DNA of 30,060 bases from an uncultured Romboutsia sp. (GCA_937907205.1 CALESE010000130.1:1-30060); one strand, 5' to 3'; positions 7,507-14,565 are shown, counted from the first letter of the stretch. Numbers and translations: made by a program. The notes: generated by a model not told the origin, from the sequence alone.

Positions 7507-8121
7507 TTAATAATCTTTATAATTAGATTCATATTCTTTAACTCTTCTATAAAATGTGTTACTCTTTAAACCTAATAAATTCATTGCTTTAACAGCAGTT
7601 ATATTGCCTGATTTCCAACTTTTATAAATCTTTTCAAAATTCTCTCCAGGTTCTATTTTAGGTCTACCAAATTTTACACCTTTATCAAGTGCAACTTTTA
7701 TACCTTCTTTTTGTCTTTCTCTCATTCTATTTCTTTCATCTTCTGCAATATAGCTTAGTAATTGCAATATTATATCTGAGATTAGACTATCTAAACCATT
7801 CATATTTTTATATTTTGTAGTATCAAGTAAAGGCATATCTAAGATTACTATATCTACTTTTTTTATTTTTACTAATTCATTCCACTCATCTAAAATCATT
7901 TGTTTATTTCTTCCAAGTCTATCTAATGATTTTATGTATAATATATCCCCTTCTCTAAGCATTCTTTTTAAAAGTTGATATTCTGGTCTTTTAAAGTCCT
8001 TTCCACTAGCAACTTCAAGAAATATATATCCTTCTTCAATTCCTAATTTTTTTGCCTCTAAAATTTGTCTTTCTAAAGTTTGATCTTTCGTACTAATTCT
8101 TGCATAAAAAAATTTTCTCAT
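7507..8121 (-). CDS. Serine recombinase of the resolvase/invertase family
   Basis: The 204-residue protein has the resolvase catalytic domain (about 1-140) with nucleophile Ser10 in FFYARISTKDQ, the YIKSLDRLGRN block, and the E-helix region LLSYIAEDERNRMRERQKEG. A GVKFGRPK linker leads to a C-terminal helix-turn-helix (about 165-198: ITAVKAMNLLGLKSNTFYRRV). Such small resolvases cut and rejoin short sites as tetramers. On plasmids they usually resolve multimers, and some invert segments or belong to transposons. No transposase is adjacent. AT-rich inverted-repeat sequence immediately upstream (8171-8210) could be its recombination site. A plasmid-maintenance role is the favoured inference. 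Confidence 0.92.
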   Translation of the reverse strand: MRKFFYARISTKDQTLERQILEAKKLGIEEGYIFLEVASGKDFKRPEYQLLKRMLREGDILYIKSLDRLGRNKQMILDEWNELVKIKKVDIVILDMPLLDTTKYKNMNGLDSLISDIILQLLSYIAEDERNRMRERQKEGIKVALDKGVKFGRPKIEPGENFEKIYKSWKSGNITAVKAMNLLGLKSNTFYRRVKEYESNYKDY

Positions 8122-8170
8122 AATGATGTCCTCTCAATTGTCAAATTTTATTTAATAAGTATACTATTAT

Positions 8171-8210
8171 TTTGAAATATTTCAAATTATAAATAGTAAA
8201 TATTTTGAAA
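8171..8210. other. Candidate resolvase site or operator
   Basis: A perfect 16-bp palindrome, TTTGAAATATTTCAAA, lies at 8171-8186, and a related half, ATTTTGAAA, at 8202-8210. Both are 50-90 bp upstream of the recombinase start, where res sites of this family usually lie. Its function is inferred from position only. Confidence 0.35.
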
Positions 8211-8234
8211 AAGTAAAACTTATAATAAAAAAAA

Positions 8235-8260
8235 CTTTCAAAAAGCAGGCTTTTTGAAAG
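8235..8260. terminator. Perfect hairpin upstream of the recombinase gene
   Basis: CTTTCAAAAAGC (8235-8246) pairs with GCTTTTTGAAAG (8249-8260) around a two-base loop, preceded by an A run that becomes a T run on the minus strand. It probably backs up termination of the leftward AbrB-type gene transcript before the recombinase. Confidence 0.5.
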
Positions 8261-8268
8261 GTAAAAAA

Positions 8269-8327
8269 TTCGCTTCGCTCAAATAGGTTATACAAAATGT
8301 TTTTCATAATATAATTTCCTTGTACGT
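8269..8327. repeat. Dispersed repeat, copy 2 (collapsed)
   Basis: AATTCGCTTCGCTC (8267-8280) is followed directly by AAATAGGTTATAC and a tail running to CCTTGTACG. Compared with copy 1 (1881-1990), it lacks about 50 nt containing the palindromic core. The missing piece in copy 1 is bounded by CGCTC and TGCTC, so precise loss between short direct repeats, or gain of the core in copy 1, would explain the difference. Confidence 0.7.
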
Positions 8328-8374
8328 AAAAAAAGTGAATATAATGAAAAATTAATAACTTCAGTATATTCACT
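8327..8374 (-). terminator. Terminator after the AbrB-type gene
   Basis: AGTGAATAT (8334-8342) pairs with ATATTCACT (8366-8374). On the minus strand it is followed by a run of T (A run at 8327-8334), just after the stop codon of the 8384-8653 gene. Confidence 0.7.
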
Positions 8375-8383
8375 CTTTCTTTT

Positions 8384-8653
8384 TTATTTATCAAACTTTT
8401 TAATTATTTCTTTTAAACATGAATTACAAATTGGAAAATCATTATAATACTCTATATTATTTTCGCTACCGCAAAATAAACAAGTTGATTTTGATTTTTC
8501 AATTTGAATATAGTTATTAAATAATTTTATATTAACTGCTTGATTTTTTTTAAATTGTAATTTATCTCTCATTTCCTTTGGTAAAACAACTCTACCTAAA
8601 TCATCAATAGAGCGTTCAATACCTAAAGATAAATCTTTAATATTTTCTTTCAT
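8384..8653 (-). CDS. AbrB/SpoVT-type DNA-binding protein with a zinc-ribbon tail
   Basis: The 89-residue protein has an N-terminal SpoVT/AbrB swapped-hairpin domain (about 11-55), recognised by the core SIDDLGRVVLPKEMRDKLQF. This is followed by a small Cys4 cluster, CLFCGS (59-64) with CNSC (76-79), probably a zinc knuckle. This architecture is common in Clostridia for transition-state regulators related to AbrB. It likely binds AT-rich promoters as a dimer or tetramer. The gene is monocistronic, and its promoter is probably in the 8654-8760 region. Possible targets are the local agr or spore-surface genes, which is inference from neighbourhood. Family assignment is firm; target genes are unknown. 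Confidence 0.88.
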   Translation of the reverse strand: MKENIKDLSLGIERSIDDLGRVVLPKEMRDKLQFKKNQAVNIKLFNNYIQIEKSKSTCLFCGSENNIEYYNDFPICNSCLKEIIKKFDK

Positions 8654-8840
8654 GATTAGCCTCCATAAATAAATCTTTAATATTTATTTTACTGGATTTT
8701 ATTGGTAAAAGTAAGTGGAAATTAATTCCAAATTTTTTTTTTAATGAAATATATACTAATCAGATTATAATGATAAATATTTTTTATATTTATATTTATG
8801 TTATAATTTAAAATAAATAGTAAATAAAAGGAGATAAAGT

Positions 8841-9251
8841 ATGATATTTAGGAAAAAATATATATTTGGGTTAGTAATAATATCTGGGTTAACATTTATA
8901 GGGGTAAATAGTTTTACTAAACATCAAAATAAATCAGATAATATTAAAGTTTATAATAAATACGAAATTAAAGAAAATGAATATGGACAAAGTTATGGTA
9001 GTAATTTAGCAAATACAGAGTATGGAAATGAGCCAGACTTAATATTGGTTGAAACAGATGATGGTAAACTTGGATATGCATATAAAGATGATTTTTACGA
9101 CACAAAAAATCAACCGAATAATCCAGAAGAAGCAGTAGCATACACGGAAATGGTGGAAAAAAACATTAAGAAAAAAGGATATTATAGAGCAATTCCAGTT
9201 TATGAAAATGATGGAAAAACAAAGATAGGTTCATTTAAAATAGGTGGTTAG
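8841..9251 (+). CDS. Membrane-anchored secreted protein, function unknown
   Basis: The 136-residue protein starts with a basic MIFRKKY and one hydrophobic segment (about 8-25), a signal anchor or uncleaved signal peptide. A polar extracellular part follows. The motifs YGNEPDLILVETDDGKLGYAYKDDF and GYYRAIPVYENDGKTKIGSF resemble a small domain seen in secreted or membrane proteins of Firmicutes, sometimes next to BlaR-like peptidases. I recall the pattern but not a named function. AAAGGAG gives a good ribosome site and a TATAAT-like box lies upstream at about 8800. It is monocistronic, and a long gene-free stretch follows. Confidence 0.75.
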   Translation: MIFRKKYIFGLVIISGLTFIGVNSFTKHQNKSDNIKVYNKYEIKENEYGQSYGSNLANTEYGNEPDLILVETDDGKLGYAYKDDFYDTKNQPNNPEEAVAYTEMVEKNIKKKGYYRAIPVYENDGKTKIGSFKIGG

Positions 9252-9414
9252 TTGTTACAATTAAATTTGATTGTATATTCCTTCATTTTATGTTTCTTTT
9301 CATTTGTAAAATTTTTATTTATTTTACTGTATATATAAAAATTTTACAAAATATAAAAAAATATATTGTTATATTTTGTAATCACAGTTACAATATAGAT
9401 ATAACTTAATAAAT

Positions 9415-9680
9415 AAAAAAAGTCCTCAACTGGAAATTGAGAACTTTTTCGTATATTAACTTCGGCTTTTTAATTCGTTTCCTAGGCGAATTAAAATAGC
9501 AACAGGTATCAAGAGTACCTAGAAGTTAAGGAATAATCCACTCAAATGATAACCAGAGCTTATCATTTGAGAGTTGACCCAACCGAAGCAATATATTATA
9601 TAGTATATATTGCAAAGTATTACAAGTCAACACTAAATTAGACCTTAACGCTCTAGGAATTTAACTAGAGCGTTTTTTAA
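9415..9680 (+). ncRNA. Candidate structured RNA A
   Basis: No ORF is supported here, but base-paired elements are dense. They include a hairpin AAAAAAGTCCTCAA / TTGAGAACTTTTT (9415-9449) and TAATTCG / CGAATTA (about 9471-9497). AGGTA / TACCT is near 9507-9521, and ACTCAAATGATAA / TTATCATTTGAGAGT is near 9540-9574. Possible long-range pairs are CTTCGG with CCGAAG and GTTGAC with GTCAAC. A classic terminator, AACGCTCTAG / CTAGAGCGTTTTTT, closes it (9647-9676). This looks like an independent non-coding RNA of about 200-260 nt. No Rfam family was recognised by eye; strand is set by the terminator. Confidence 0.55.
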
Positions 9681-9699
9681 TATAAAAACTTAATATTAT

Positions 9700-10140
9700 C
9701 AAAATATAGTGGAATACCTAGAAAACCACTTAAAAAAGACTAGCCGTAGTGGGGAATAAGGCAAAAGCAATAGCTCGGCACTAGAAAGTCCTTCAACTTA
9801 CTTTCTTTTGTCGTCATTGGGTAAAACGCATCAAGCCCAAGTAAAAAATAAGAGATGCGTGGGATAGCAATGTTTAGAGAAGCTACAATAAAATCTCTAG
9901 ATGTTAGGCTTGAGTTAGGTATCAGTAGTTGGATATGCTAGCGGGTAGGTAGAATAAAAAACTTTGTAAAAAAGTTTAAGCTAGTTGGCTATGTACTAGT
10001 AAAAAGCTACCATAAAACAAGTTGAATCTATAACTAACCTTGTGATAAAAGGAACTCCGAAGGATTATGTTATAGACAGGGTTTCCTATGCTTATTTTTA
10101 AGTAGGGAAACTCTGTCACTCTACAACCGAGGATTATATA
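9700..10140 (+). ncRNA. Candidate large structured RNA B
   Basis: This ORF-free stretch is richer in G and C than flanking spacers and has many complementary arms. CTAGCCG / CGGCACTAG lies near 9752-9795, inside GACT/AGTC. ACGCATC / GATGCGT is near 9828-9861, and TAGAGA / TCTCTA near 9873-9901. CTATAACTA / TATGTTATAG is near 10028-10075, followed by the strong GACAGGGTTTCCTA / TAGGGAAACTCTGTC hairpin (10075-10117). The size (~440 nt) and complexity suggest a large ornate bacterial RNA or a decayed intron rather than a simple riboswitch. No group II domain V was seen, and group I core elements could not be placed convincingly. The strand is uncertain but + gives the better hairpins. Confidence 0.5.
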
Positions 10141-10154
10141 TTAAGTGAATTTAT

Positions 10155-10197
10155 AAAGATTACTTATTAAAAATTTATTTTTGAATAAGTAATCTTT
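10155..10197. terminator. Strong hairpin upstream of the first rpn gene
   Basis: AAAGATTACTTATT (10155-10168) pairs perfectly with AATAAGTAATCTTT (10184-10197). It lies between structured RNA B and the rpn gene, and probably terminates transcripts coming from the left. Confidence 0.55.
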
Positions 10198-10244
10198 AGT
10201 ATAATAAAAATATACTTATAAACAAAAGAAAGGAAGAAGAACAT

Positions 10245-11180
10245 ATGGGTTTTGGAATATTAAGTCCTAAAGTAGACTTTGTATTTAAAAAGATATTTGG
10301 TAATGAAAAACATCCAAACATCTTAATATCGTTTTTAAATGCAGTTATAAAACCAACTGATTTAATAAAGTCAGTTCAAATAAAAAATACAGATATAGAA
10401 AAAGAGCATATAGAAGATAAATACTCAAGATTAGATATAAAGGCAGTAACAAATAATGGAGAGCATATTAATATAGAGATCCAGGTAAAGAATGAATACA
10501 ACATGATAAAGCGTAGCCTATATTATTGGAGTAAGATGTATGAAGGACAACTTACAAAAGGTCAAGACTACGACACTTTATCAAGAACAATTTGTATAAA
10601 TATATTAGACTTTAAATATTTAAAAAATGATAATTTTCATAATTGTTATAGGTTAAAAGAAAAAAATACAAATGAAGAATTAACAGATGTTATGGAACTA
10701 CACTTTATAGAGATACCAAAATTAAGAAAGTTAGAAAATAGTGAAGATATATCAGATATGTTAGAGGCATGGATAACATTTATAGAAAGCCCTACAAGTG
10801 AATTAATAGATAAATTAGAAATGTCTTCAGATGAAATAAAGGAAGCAAAAGAAGAGTTATTAAGATTAAGTGGAAATGATAAAGAAAGAGAAAGGTATGA
10901 AAAAAGGTTTGAATCTCTTTTAGAACAAAATAGCTTACTTGCTAATGCTGAAAGAAAAGGGCTTCAAAAAGGGCTTCAAAAAGGGCTTCAAAAAGGTATT
11001 CAAAAAGGTATTCAAAAAGGATTAAAAGAAGGATTGAAAGAAGGATTGAAAGAAGGAGAAAATAGGAAGGCTATAGAAATAGCAAAAAAGGCAATAGATA
11101 ATAATTTAGATGATAGTACAATCAAAATAATAACAGGATTATCATTAGAAGAAATTAAAGAATTGAAAACTAAAAGATAA
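10245..11180 (+). CDS. Rpn/YhgA-type PD-(D/E)XK nuclease (annotated as nuclease-family transposase)
   Basis: The 311-residue protein belongs to the Rpn (recombination-promoting nuclease, YhgA-like) family. Its nuclease core fits PD-(D/E)XK, with Asp64 in SRLDIKA and Glu78-x-Gln80 in NIEIQVKN. The start MGFGILSPKVDFVFKKIFG is the usual N-terminus. The C-terminal region carries a four-residue tandem repeat KGLQ/KGIQ/EGLK (238-269), predicted as a charged helix, then a short terminal domain. AAAGGAAG precedes ATG. E. coli Rpn proteins are toxic DNases involved in phage defence and can be held in check by short products made from inside the same gene. No well-placed internal start was found here. 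A second, closely similar copy begins at 29674. Confidence 0.88.
   Translation: MGFGILSPKVDFVFKKIFGNEKHPNILISFLNAVIKPTDLIKSVQIKNTDIEKEHIEDKYSRLDIKAVTNNGEHINIEIQVKNEYNMIKRSLYYWSKMYEGQLTKGQDYDTLSRTICINILDFKYLKNDNFHNCYRLKEKNTNEELTDVMELHFIEIPKLRKLENSEDISDMLEAWITFIESPTSELIDKLEMSSDEIKEAKEELLRLSGNDKERERYEKRFESLLEQNSLLANAERKGLQKGLQKGLQKGIQKGIQKGLKEGLKEGLKEGENRKAIEIAKKAIDNNLDDSTIKIITGLSLEEIKELKTKR
10956..11051 (+). repeat. 12-bp coding minisatellite in the rpn gene
   Basis: Eight consecutive 12-bp units, in frame, encode KGLQ x3, KGIQ x2, KGLK and EGLK x2. The first three units are identical at DNA level (AAAGGGCTTCAA) and the next two are identical to each other (AAAGGTATTCAA). This indicates recent slippage rather than protein-level conservation. 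Confidence 0.9.
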
Positions 11181-11294
11181 TATTTCTTTATATAAGTATG
11201 ATATATTTATATTGGGTATAGTTGTAACGCAGTAAACTAAATATAATATTTATATATTTTTTCCACTGATACATAGGGGAATAGTCTTAAAAAT

Positions 11295-11340
11295 AAAAAG
11301 AGTAGTAATTCATATAAAATTATGAACTTCTACTCTTTTT
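11295..11340 (+). terminator. Terminator downstream of rpn
   Basis: AAAAAGAGTAG (11295-11305) pairs with CTACTCTTTTT (11330-11340), followed by further T. The rest of 11181-11563 has no intact gene. A short open stretch ending in TAG at 11567 (+), containing FDNVKNGNDRKKVIFDI, might be the tail of a lost gene. Confidence 0.75.
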
Positions 11341-11563
11341 TTGTTCAAAAATCTAGAAATTAGATTTATATTATATCATTTTTATAATAAAAATATTTAA
11401 TATTTAAACCTTATTTTTTCTAAAAAATGAAAGTCATAAATTATTTTTTATTTATGTCAGGTTTCATTAATTAAAGTTTAAAAATTTATTTTGATAATGT
11501 TAAAAATGGAAATGATAGAAAAAAAGTTATATTTGATATAGATTTGAATAATATAAAAAATAA

Positions 11564-11983
11564 TTAGAGTCTGGTAAATCCATTATATTTCCAAAATTTA
11601 AATGAACCAACAGCTATAGAACCTGGAAATTGTTTTTCTATTTTTGAACAGTTACTTATTATAGTTCCACCTATGATTGCAATTATAAGTCCTAAGACAA
11701 CGTATAAAATAGATATATTCATACCAAAGAATCCAGCTAATAATAATAGTGATGCTACATCAACCATTGATGAAGATATTAAAAATGAGAATGTAACACC
11801 AAGAGGTAATCCAGCATTACTAAAACCTATAAATATTGGAATACTAGAACAAGAGCAAAATGGAGTTACTGTTCCTAAAAGTGCTGAAACTGTTGCACCA
11901 GATATTCCTTTGAATTTAGTAATTAAATTAGATAGCCACTTCATTCCTAGTACTTGTTCGGTAAAGAAGTTAAATATATTCAT
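11564..11983 (-). pseudogene. Truncated ArsP/YraQ-type permease
   Basis: The ORF encodes 139 residues containing the hallmark TPFCSCSSIPIFIGF of the DUF318 permease family (ArsP/YraQ), followed by hydrophobic segments SFLISSSMVDVASLLLLAGFF and a glycine-rich span. Complete family members are about 300 residues or more. Here the N-terminal spans between MKWLSNLI and KFKGISGA appear deleted in frame, and the C-terminal half is missing, with an unrelated-looking tail FWKYNGFTRL. ArsP-type proteins export organoarsenicals, but this fragment probably cannot. Its upstream region retains two ATCAA-N6-TTGAT operators and a GGAGGT ribosome site, so expression control outlived the enzyme. It follows arsR on the same strand. 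Confidence 0.75.
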
Positions 11984-11998
11984 AAAATACCTCCATAT

Positions 11999-12014
11999 AT
12001 CAAAAAAAATTGAT
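11999..12014. promoter_or_regulatory. ArsR-type operator 1
   Basis: Perfect inverted repeat ATCAA-AAAAAA-TTGAT just upstream of the permease fragment's ribosome site. It is one of three identical-arm copies around this operon and fits the AT-rich inverted repeats bound by ArsR/SmtB repressors. Confidence 0.6.
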
Positions 12015-12102
12015 GCTAAAAATACAAAATTTTAATTTCAAATTAAAACTAAAAATTGATACAATTAAATAGTTAAATTTTGAAATCTATATTATTTATC
12101 AT

Positions 12103-12118
12103 ATCAATTTTTTTTGAT
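12103..12118. promoter_or_regulatory. ArsR-type operator 2
   Basis: ATCAA-TTTTTT-TTGAT in the gap between the arsR stop and the permease fragment. With operator 1, 104 bp away, it brackets what would be the permease gene's own promoter. Confidence 0.6.
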
Positions 12119-12130
12119 TTGAAAACTCTT

Positions 12131-12403
12131 TTATAAAAATATTTTTTGAATAACTTCATAAGTTAATATTTTTGAAATCGTATCTTTATTAACAGAGTAG
12201 AAATTCCATTTACCTTTAGATGTTTTATTTATAAGATTAGCAGAGAGTAATAATTTTAAGTGATAAGAGAGCTTTGATTGTGATATATCAAATATATCAG
12301 TTAACTCACAAACACAAACACTTTCGGCAGAGTATAGCTTTTTTAATATTTTTAATCTAATAGGATCAGATAAAGCTTTAAAAACAGAATCTATATTATT
12401 CAT
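12131..12403 (-). CDS. arsR: ArsR/SmtB-family metalloid-sensing repressor
   Basis: The 90-residue winged-helix protein starts MNNIDSVFKALSDPIRLKIL, a typical ArsR N-terminus. The sensor motif CVCEL (about residues 31-35, in SVCVCELTDIF) is the Cys-x-Cys-Glu-Leu site that binds As(III) or Sb(III) in arsenic-responsive members. The recognition helix follows in SQSKLSYHLKLL. The ATG at 12403 is chosen over the one five codons upstream because GGAGGT sits seven bases before it, and the earlier ATG overlaps that ribosome site. It likely represses itself, the permease remnant and the divergent phosphoesterase through the three ATCAA-N6-TTGAT operators. Confidence 0.92.
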   Translation of the reverse strand: MNNIDSVFKALSDPIRLKILKKLYSAESVCVCELTDIFDISQSKLSYHLKLLLSANLINKTSKGKWNFYSVNKDTISKILTYEVIQKIFL

Positions 12404-12546
12404 ATCAATAACCTCCAATACTTTATACTATTATAACAAACTTTTTAATAAAAAATAATTTAAATATTTATTTAGTATATTTTGTAGTAATATATAAAAT
12501 TATGTAAATTATAAAAAAATAAAGATTAACTGATGTAACAAAATAA

Positions 12547-12562
12547 ATCAATTTTTTTTGAT
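12547..12562. promoter_or_regulatory. ArsR-type operator 3, in the divergent promoter region
   Basis: ATCAA-TTTTTT-TTGAT, 144 bp before arsR and 78 bp before the metallophosphoesterase gene. It could control both divergent promoters. It shares its whole 16-bp sequence with operator 2. Confidence 0.65.
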
Positions 12563-12639
12563 TTGATTTTTTACAAAAAAATTGTTATAAACTATTATAT
12601 GAGTATAAATAAAATCAAACAAACTTAGGAGGAATAATA

Positions 12640-13359
12640 ATGAAAATAGCAGTAATATCAGACATACACAGCAATGTATATGCACTTAATGAAGTTTTAG
12701 GTGATATACAAAAAAAGGATGTAGATATGGTAATTTGTACAGGTGATTTAGTAGGTTATGGGACTAGACCAAATGAAGTTATACAAACTTTGAGAAAAGA
12801 AAAAATACTTACTATAATGGGTAACTACGATGAAGCAATAGGTAACTTTAAAATAACATGTGGATGTGATTACCCTGATCCTAAGGATGCTGAAAGGGCT
12901 GGGCTTTCAATTCACTTTACAGCACAGGAAACAACTGAAGAAAATAAAGAATATCTAAGAAATTTACCTAAAGAAGCAACTTTTACCTTTAACAATAAAA
13001 CTATAAGATTTGTTCATGGAAGTACAAGAGTTATAAATGAGTATTTAAAAGAAAATTCTAAAGAAGCGGATGAGGTTATGAGTGAATTAGTTGAAGATAT
13101 ATTAGTATGTGGACACACTCATATACCATATGCTAAATATTATGGAGAAAAATTACTTATAAATGCAGGAAGCATTGGAAAGCCTAAAACTAATAGACCT
13201 GATGCAAATTATGTAATAATAAATATGTCTGATTCAAATGTTGAGGTTGAAATAATAGAAGTAGCTTATGATTTTGAAAAAATAGCAAAAGAAATTGAAG
13301 AAAATGAAATACTACCAAATGATTTTGCAAGACTTATAAGACTTGGAAGTTCAAAGTAG
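12640..13359 (+). CDS. Metallophosphoesterase, YfcE/MJ0936-like
   Basis: The 239-residue protein has the calcineurin-like metal-binding motifs in order: SDIHSN (Asp-x-His, 7-12), GDLVGYG (35-41), GNYDEA (61-66), the VHGST histidine (about 125), and GHTHIPY (about 155-161). This length and the GDLVGYGTRPNEV block match the small cytoplasmic YfcE/MJ0936 phosphodiesterase group. Such genes occur in some clostridial arsenic operons. The shared operator upstream supports co-regulation with arsR, though the physiological substrate is unknown. GGAGGA precedes ATG. It appears intact, unlike the permease. Confidence 0.88.
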   Translation: MKIAVISDIHSNVYALNEVLGDIQKKDVDMVICTGDLVGYGTRPNEVIQTLRKEKILTIMGNYDEAIGNFKITCGCDYPDPKDAERAGLSIHFTAQETTEENKEYLRNLPKEATFTFNNKTIRFVHGSTRVINEYLKENSKEADEVMSELVEDILVCGHTHIPYAKYYGEKLLINAGSIGKPKTNRPDANYVIINMSDSNVEVEIIEVAYDFEKIAKEIEENEILPNDFARLIRLGSSK

Positions 13360-13424
13360 AGATATATTTAAGATAATTGAAATTATCTTAAATTATAAAG
13401 TTTCATATTCATTTTCAGGAATAT

Positions 13425-13870
13425 GAAAAAATAGGAGGTAGAGTTGCTGTAGACAAAAATCTATAAGTATTTATAAAAACGTGGTAAATTTTTATGGATA
13501 CAATTCTTTTAAAGCTTGGTATAATATAAATAAGATTAAATTATTATTCTAACCGAGTAACGTATTTTAATCTGACTTGACTGACGTGAATCCAATATAT
13601 TGCGAAAGTGATGTAATCATAGGGTAGAACCTTGAGGGTGTAACAGGAGTCCGAAAAGAGAAGCGAAAACCAAGCAAAATATAATAAATACAAGATATTT
13701 CACTAACAAGAAAACTTGTATATGTACCATGCGTTGTATGGGAATTTACGCCCTTGGAGTATTATATCAAACTAAAGTAGCTTGTTGTAAGTTTGACTTG
13801 CAAAATAGGATACGTTGAATAGGGAATTAAACATAATTTATAGATTTTTATAGATTTATGGCAACGGAAT
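13425..13870 (+). ncRNA. Candidate large structured RNA C
   Basis: About 450 bases lie between the phosphoesterase gene and a 38-codon ORF with no convincing coding frame but many short complementary arms and GC-rich islands. Examples are ATATATTGCGAAAGTGATGTAA (13595-13616), a GTCCGAAAAGAGAAGCGAAAACC stretch near 13649, and ACCATGCGTTGTATGGGAATTT near 13727. Direct similarity to regions A and B is not evident. Its opening AGGAGGTAGAGTTGC recalls a lysine riboswitch but the rest does not follow. It may be an ornate ncRNA, a decayed intron, or a remnant. Strand is assumed from the downstream ORF. Confidence 0.4.
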
Positions 13871-13875
13871 AATAA

Positions 13876-13992
13876 ATGAGTAATAATAAGAAAAAAGCAG
13901 GTATAATAGTTAATGTTAATGCTATTGAAAAAGAAAAAAGTGGGGGACTTGGGTTCTTCGAAAAATATTTAATGTATAAAAAACTTAGATAA
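13876..13992 (+). CDS. Small 38-residue ORF after structured RNA C
   Basis: ATG opens a 38-codon frame with start MSNNKKKAGIIVNVNAIEKE and end GFFEKYLMYKKLR. The peptide is strongly basic, with a central GGLGFF. A weak CGGAAT lies eight bases upstream, so translation is unsure. Just after its stop, AAGAAAGGAAGAAGAA repeats the ribosome-site region of the rpn gene (10226-10241) almost exactly, so this spot may be where an rpn copy was lost or captured. A hairpin terminator follows at 14026-14066. No family recognised. Confidence 0.35.
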   Translation: MSNNKKKAGIIVNVNAIEKEKSGGLGFFEKYLMYKKLR

Positions 13993-14025
13993 GTAAAGAA
14001 AGGAAGAAGAAATTATAGAACTAAG

Positions 14026-14066
14026 AAATAAAAAATAAGGATTATATTAGTCCTTATTTTTTATTT
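14026..14066. terminator. Perfect terminator after the small ORF
   Basis: AAATAAAAAATAAGGA (14026-14041) pairs with TCCTTATTTTTTATTT (14051-14066). A and T runs on the arms allow bidirectional action. Confidence 0.8.
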
Positions 14067-14101
14067 ATATTAAAATAATTAATCAATTTTTATAAACAAA
14101 A

Positions 14102-14128
14102 AAGCATCTATTTCCGATATAGATGCTT
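14102..14128. terminator. Hairpin downstream of the Mor-like gene
   Basis: AAGCATCTAT (14102-14111) pairs with ATAGATGCTT (14119-14128), preceded by an A run, so on the minus strand it ends in T. It probably terminates the Mor-like gene. The 14130-14245 stretch contains AGGGGAG/GGGGGAG words but no gene. Confidence 0.65.
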
Positions 14129-14245
14129 AAAAATAGGGGAGAAAAGATATTTATTTTAGGGGGAGATAAATATCTTTCATATTAAAAGTATTATCAAATA
14201 TTTAAAGTTTTATACAAATAACTAAAAAATTTTAACTCAATTTAT

Positions 14246-14494
14246 CTATCCTTCTAGTATTCTTTTTATATGACTTATACTTATATCATACTCCCTAGCT
14301 ATTTCCCTAATATTAAATCCATTAAATTTAGTCTTTATTTCCTCGTTTCTTTTAACCTTAATTATACTTTTGTAAGTTGGTATATATAAACTATCTCCAC
14401 CATAAACCTTCAATATTTCTATAAACTTATCTATACCTATTATATCTATCAAAATATGAAACTTATCAGGGATATCTTCTAATTTTAAATTCAT
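14246..14494 (-). CDS. Mor-like transcriptional regulator
   Basis: The real product is probably 82 residues from ATG 14494, where AAAGGAG lies eight bases upstream, not the longer frame reaching 14650. The upstream part of that frame is lysine- and isoleucine-rich and is matched by non-coding sequence before bclA. The protein fits the Mor transcription activator family: an N-terminal dimerisation part (LEDIPDKF through IEILKVYGGDSLYIP), then a C-terminal helix-turn-helix (NIREIAREYDISISHIKRIL). Related small genes occur next to YvrJ/DUF1659/DUF2922 clusters in clostridia. It is divergent from that operon, and a TGTAAA-TG-TTTACA repeat lies in the shared upstream region, so it may be the regulator of that site. 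Confidence 0.8.
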   Translation of the reverse strand: MNLKLEDIPDKFHILIDIIGIDKFIEILKVYGGDSLYIPTYKSIIKVKRNEEIKTKFNGFNIREIAREYDISISHIKRILEG

Positions 14495-14565
14495 AATATT
14501 ATCTCCTTTAATATAATCTATTTTTAATTTACAAACTTTATTTATATACTTATCTTTTATAAAAA

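Noticed and set aside
8182..8394. 70-codon minus-strand frame crossing the collapsed repeat
   Set aside because: It runs through a terminator and two hairpins, has no ribosome site, and is composed of AT-rich spacer translation.
9700..10140. Group I or group II intron
   Set aside because: GACTAG/AAAGTCC words resemble part of a group I P7, but the other core elements and splice sites could not be placed; no domain V hairpin or intron-encoded protein is seen.
11673..12035. 120-codon + frame opposite the permease fragment
   Set aside because: The minus strand carries the recognisable TPFCSCSSIPIFIGF permease motif; the + frame has no known pattern and no ribosome site.
13425..13500. Lysine riboswitch
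   Set aside because: Only the opening AGGTAGAG-like word fits; the remaining conserved core is absent and the downstream ORF is not lysine-related.
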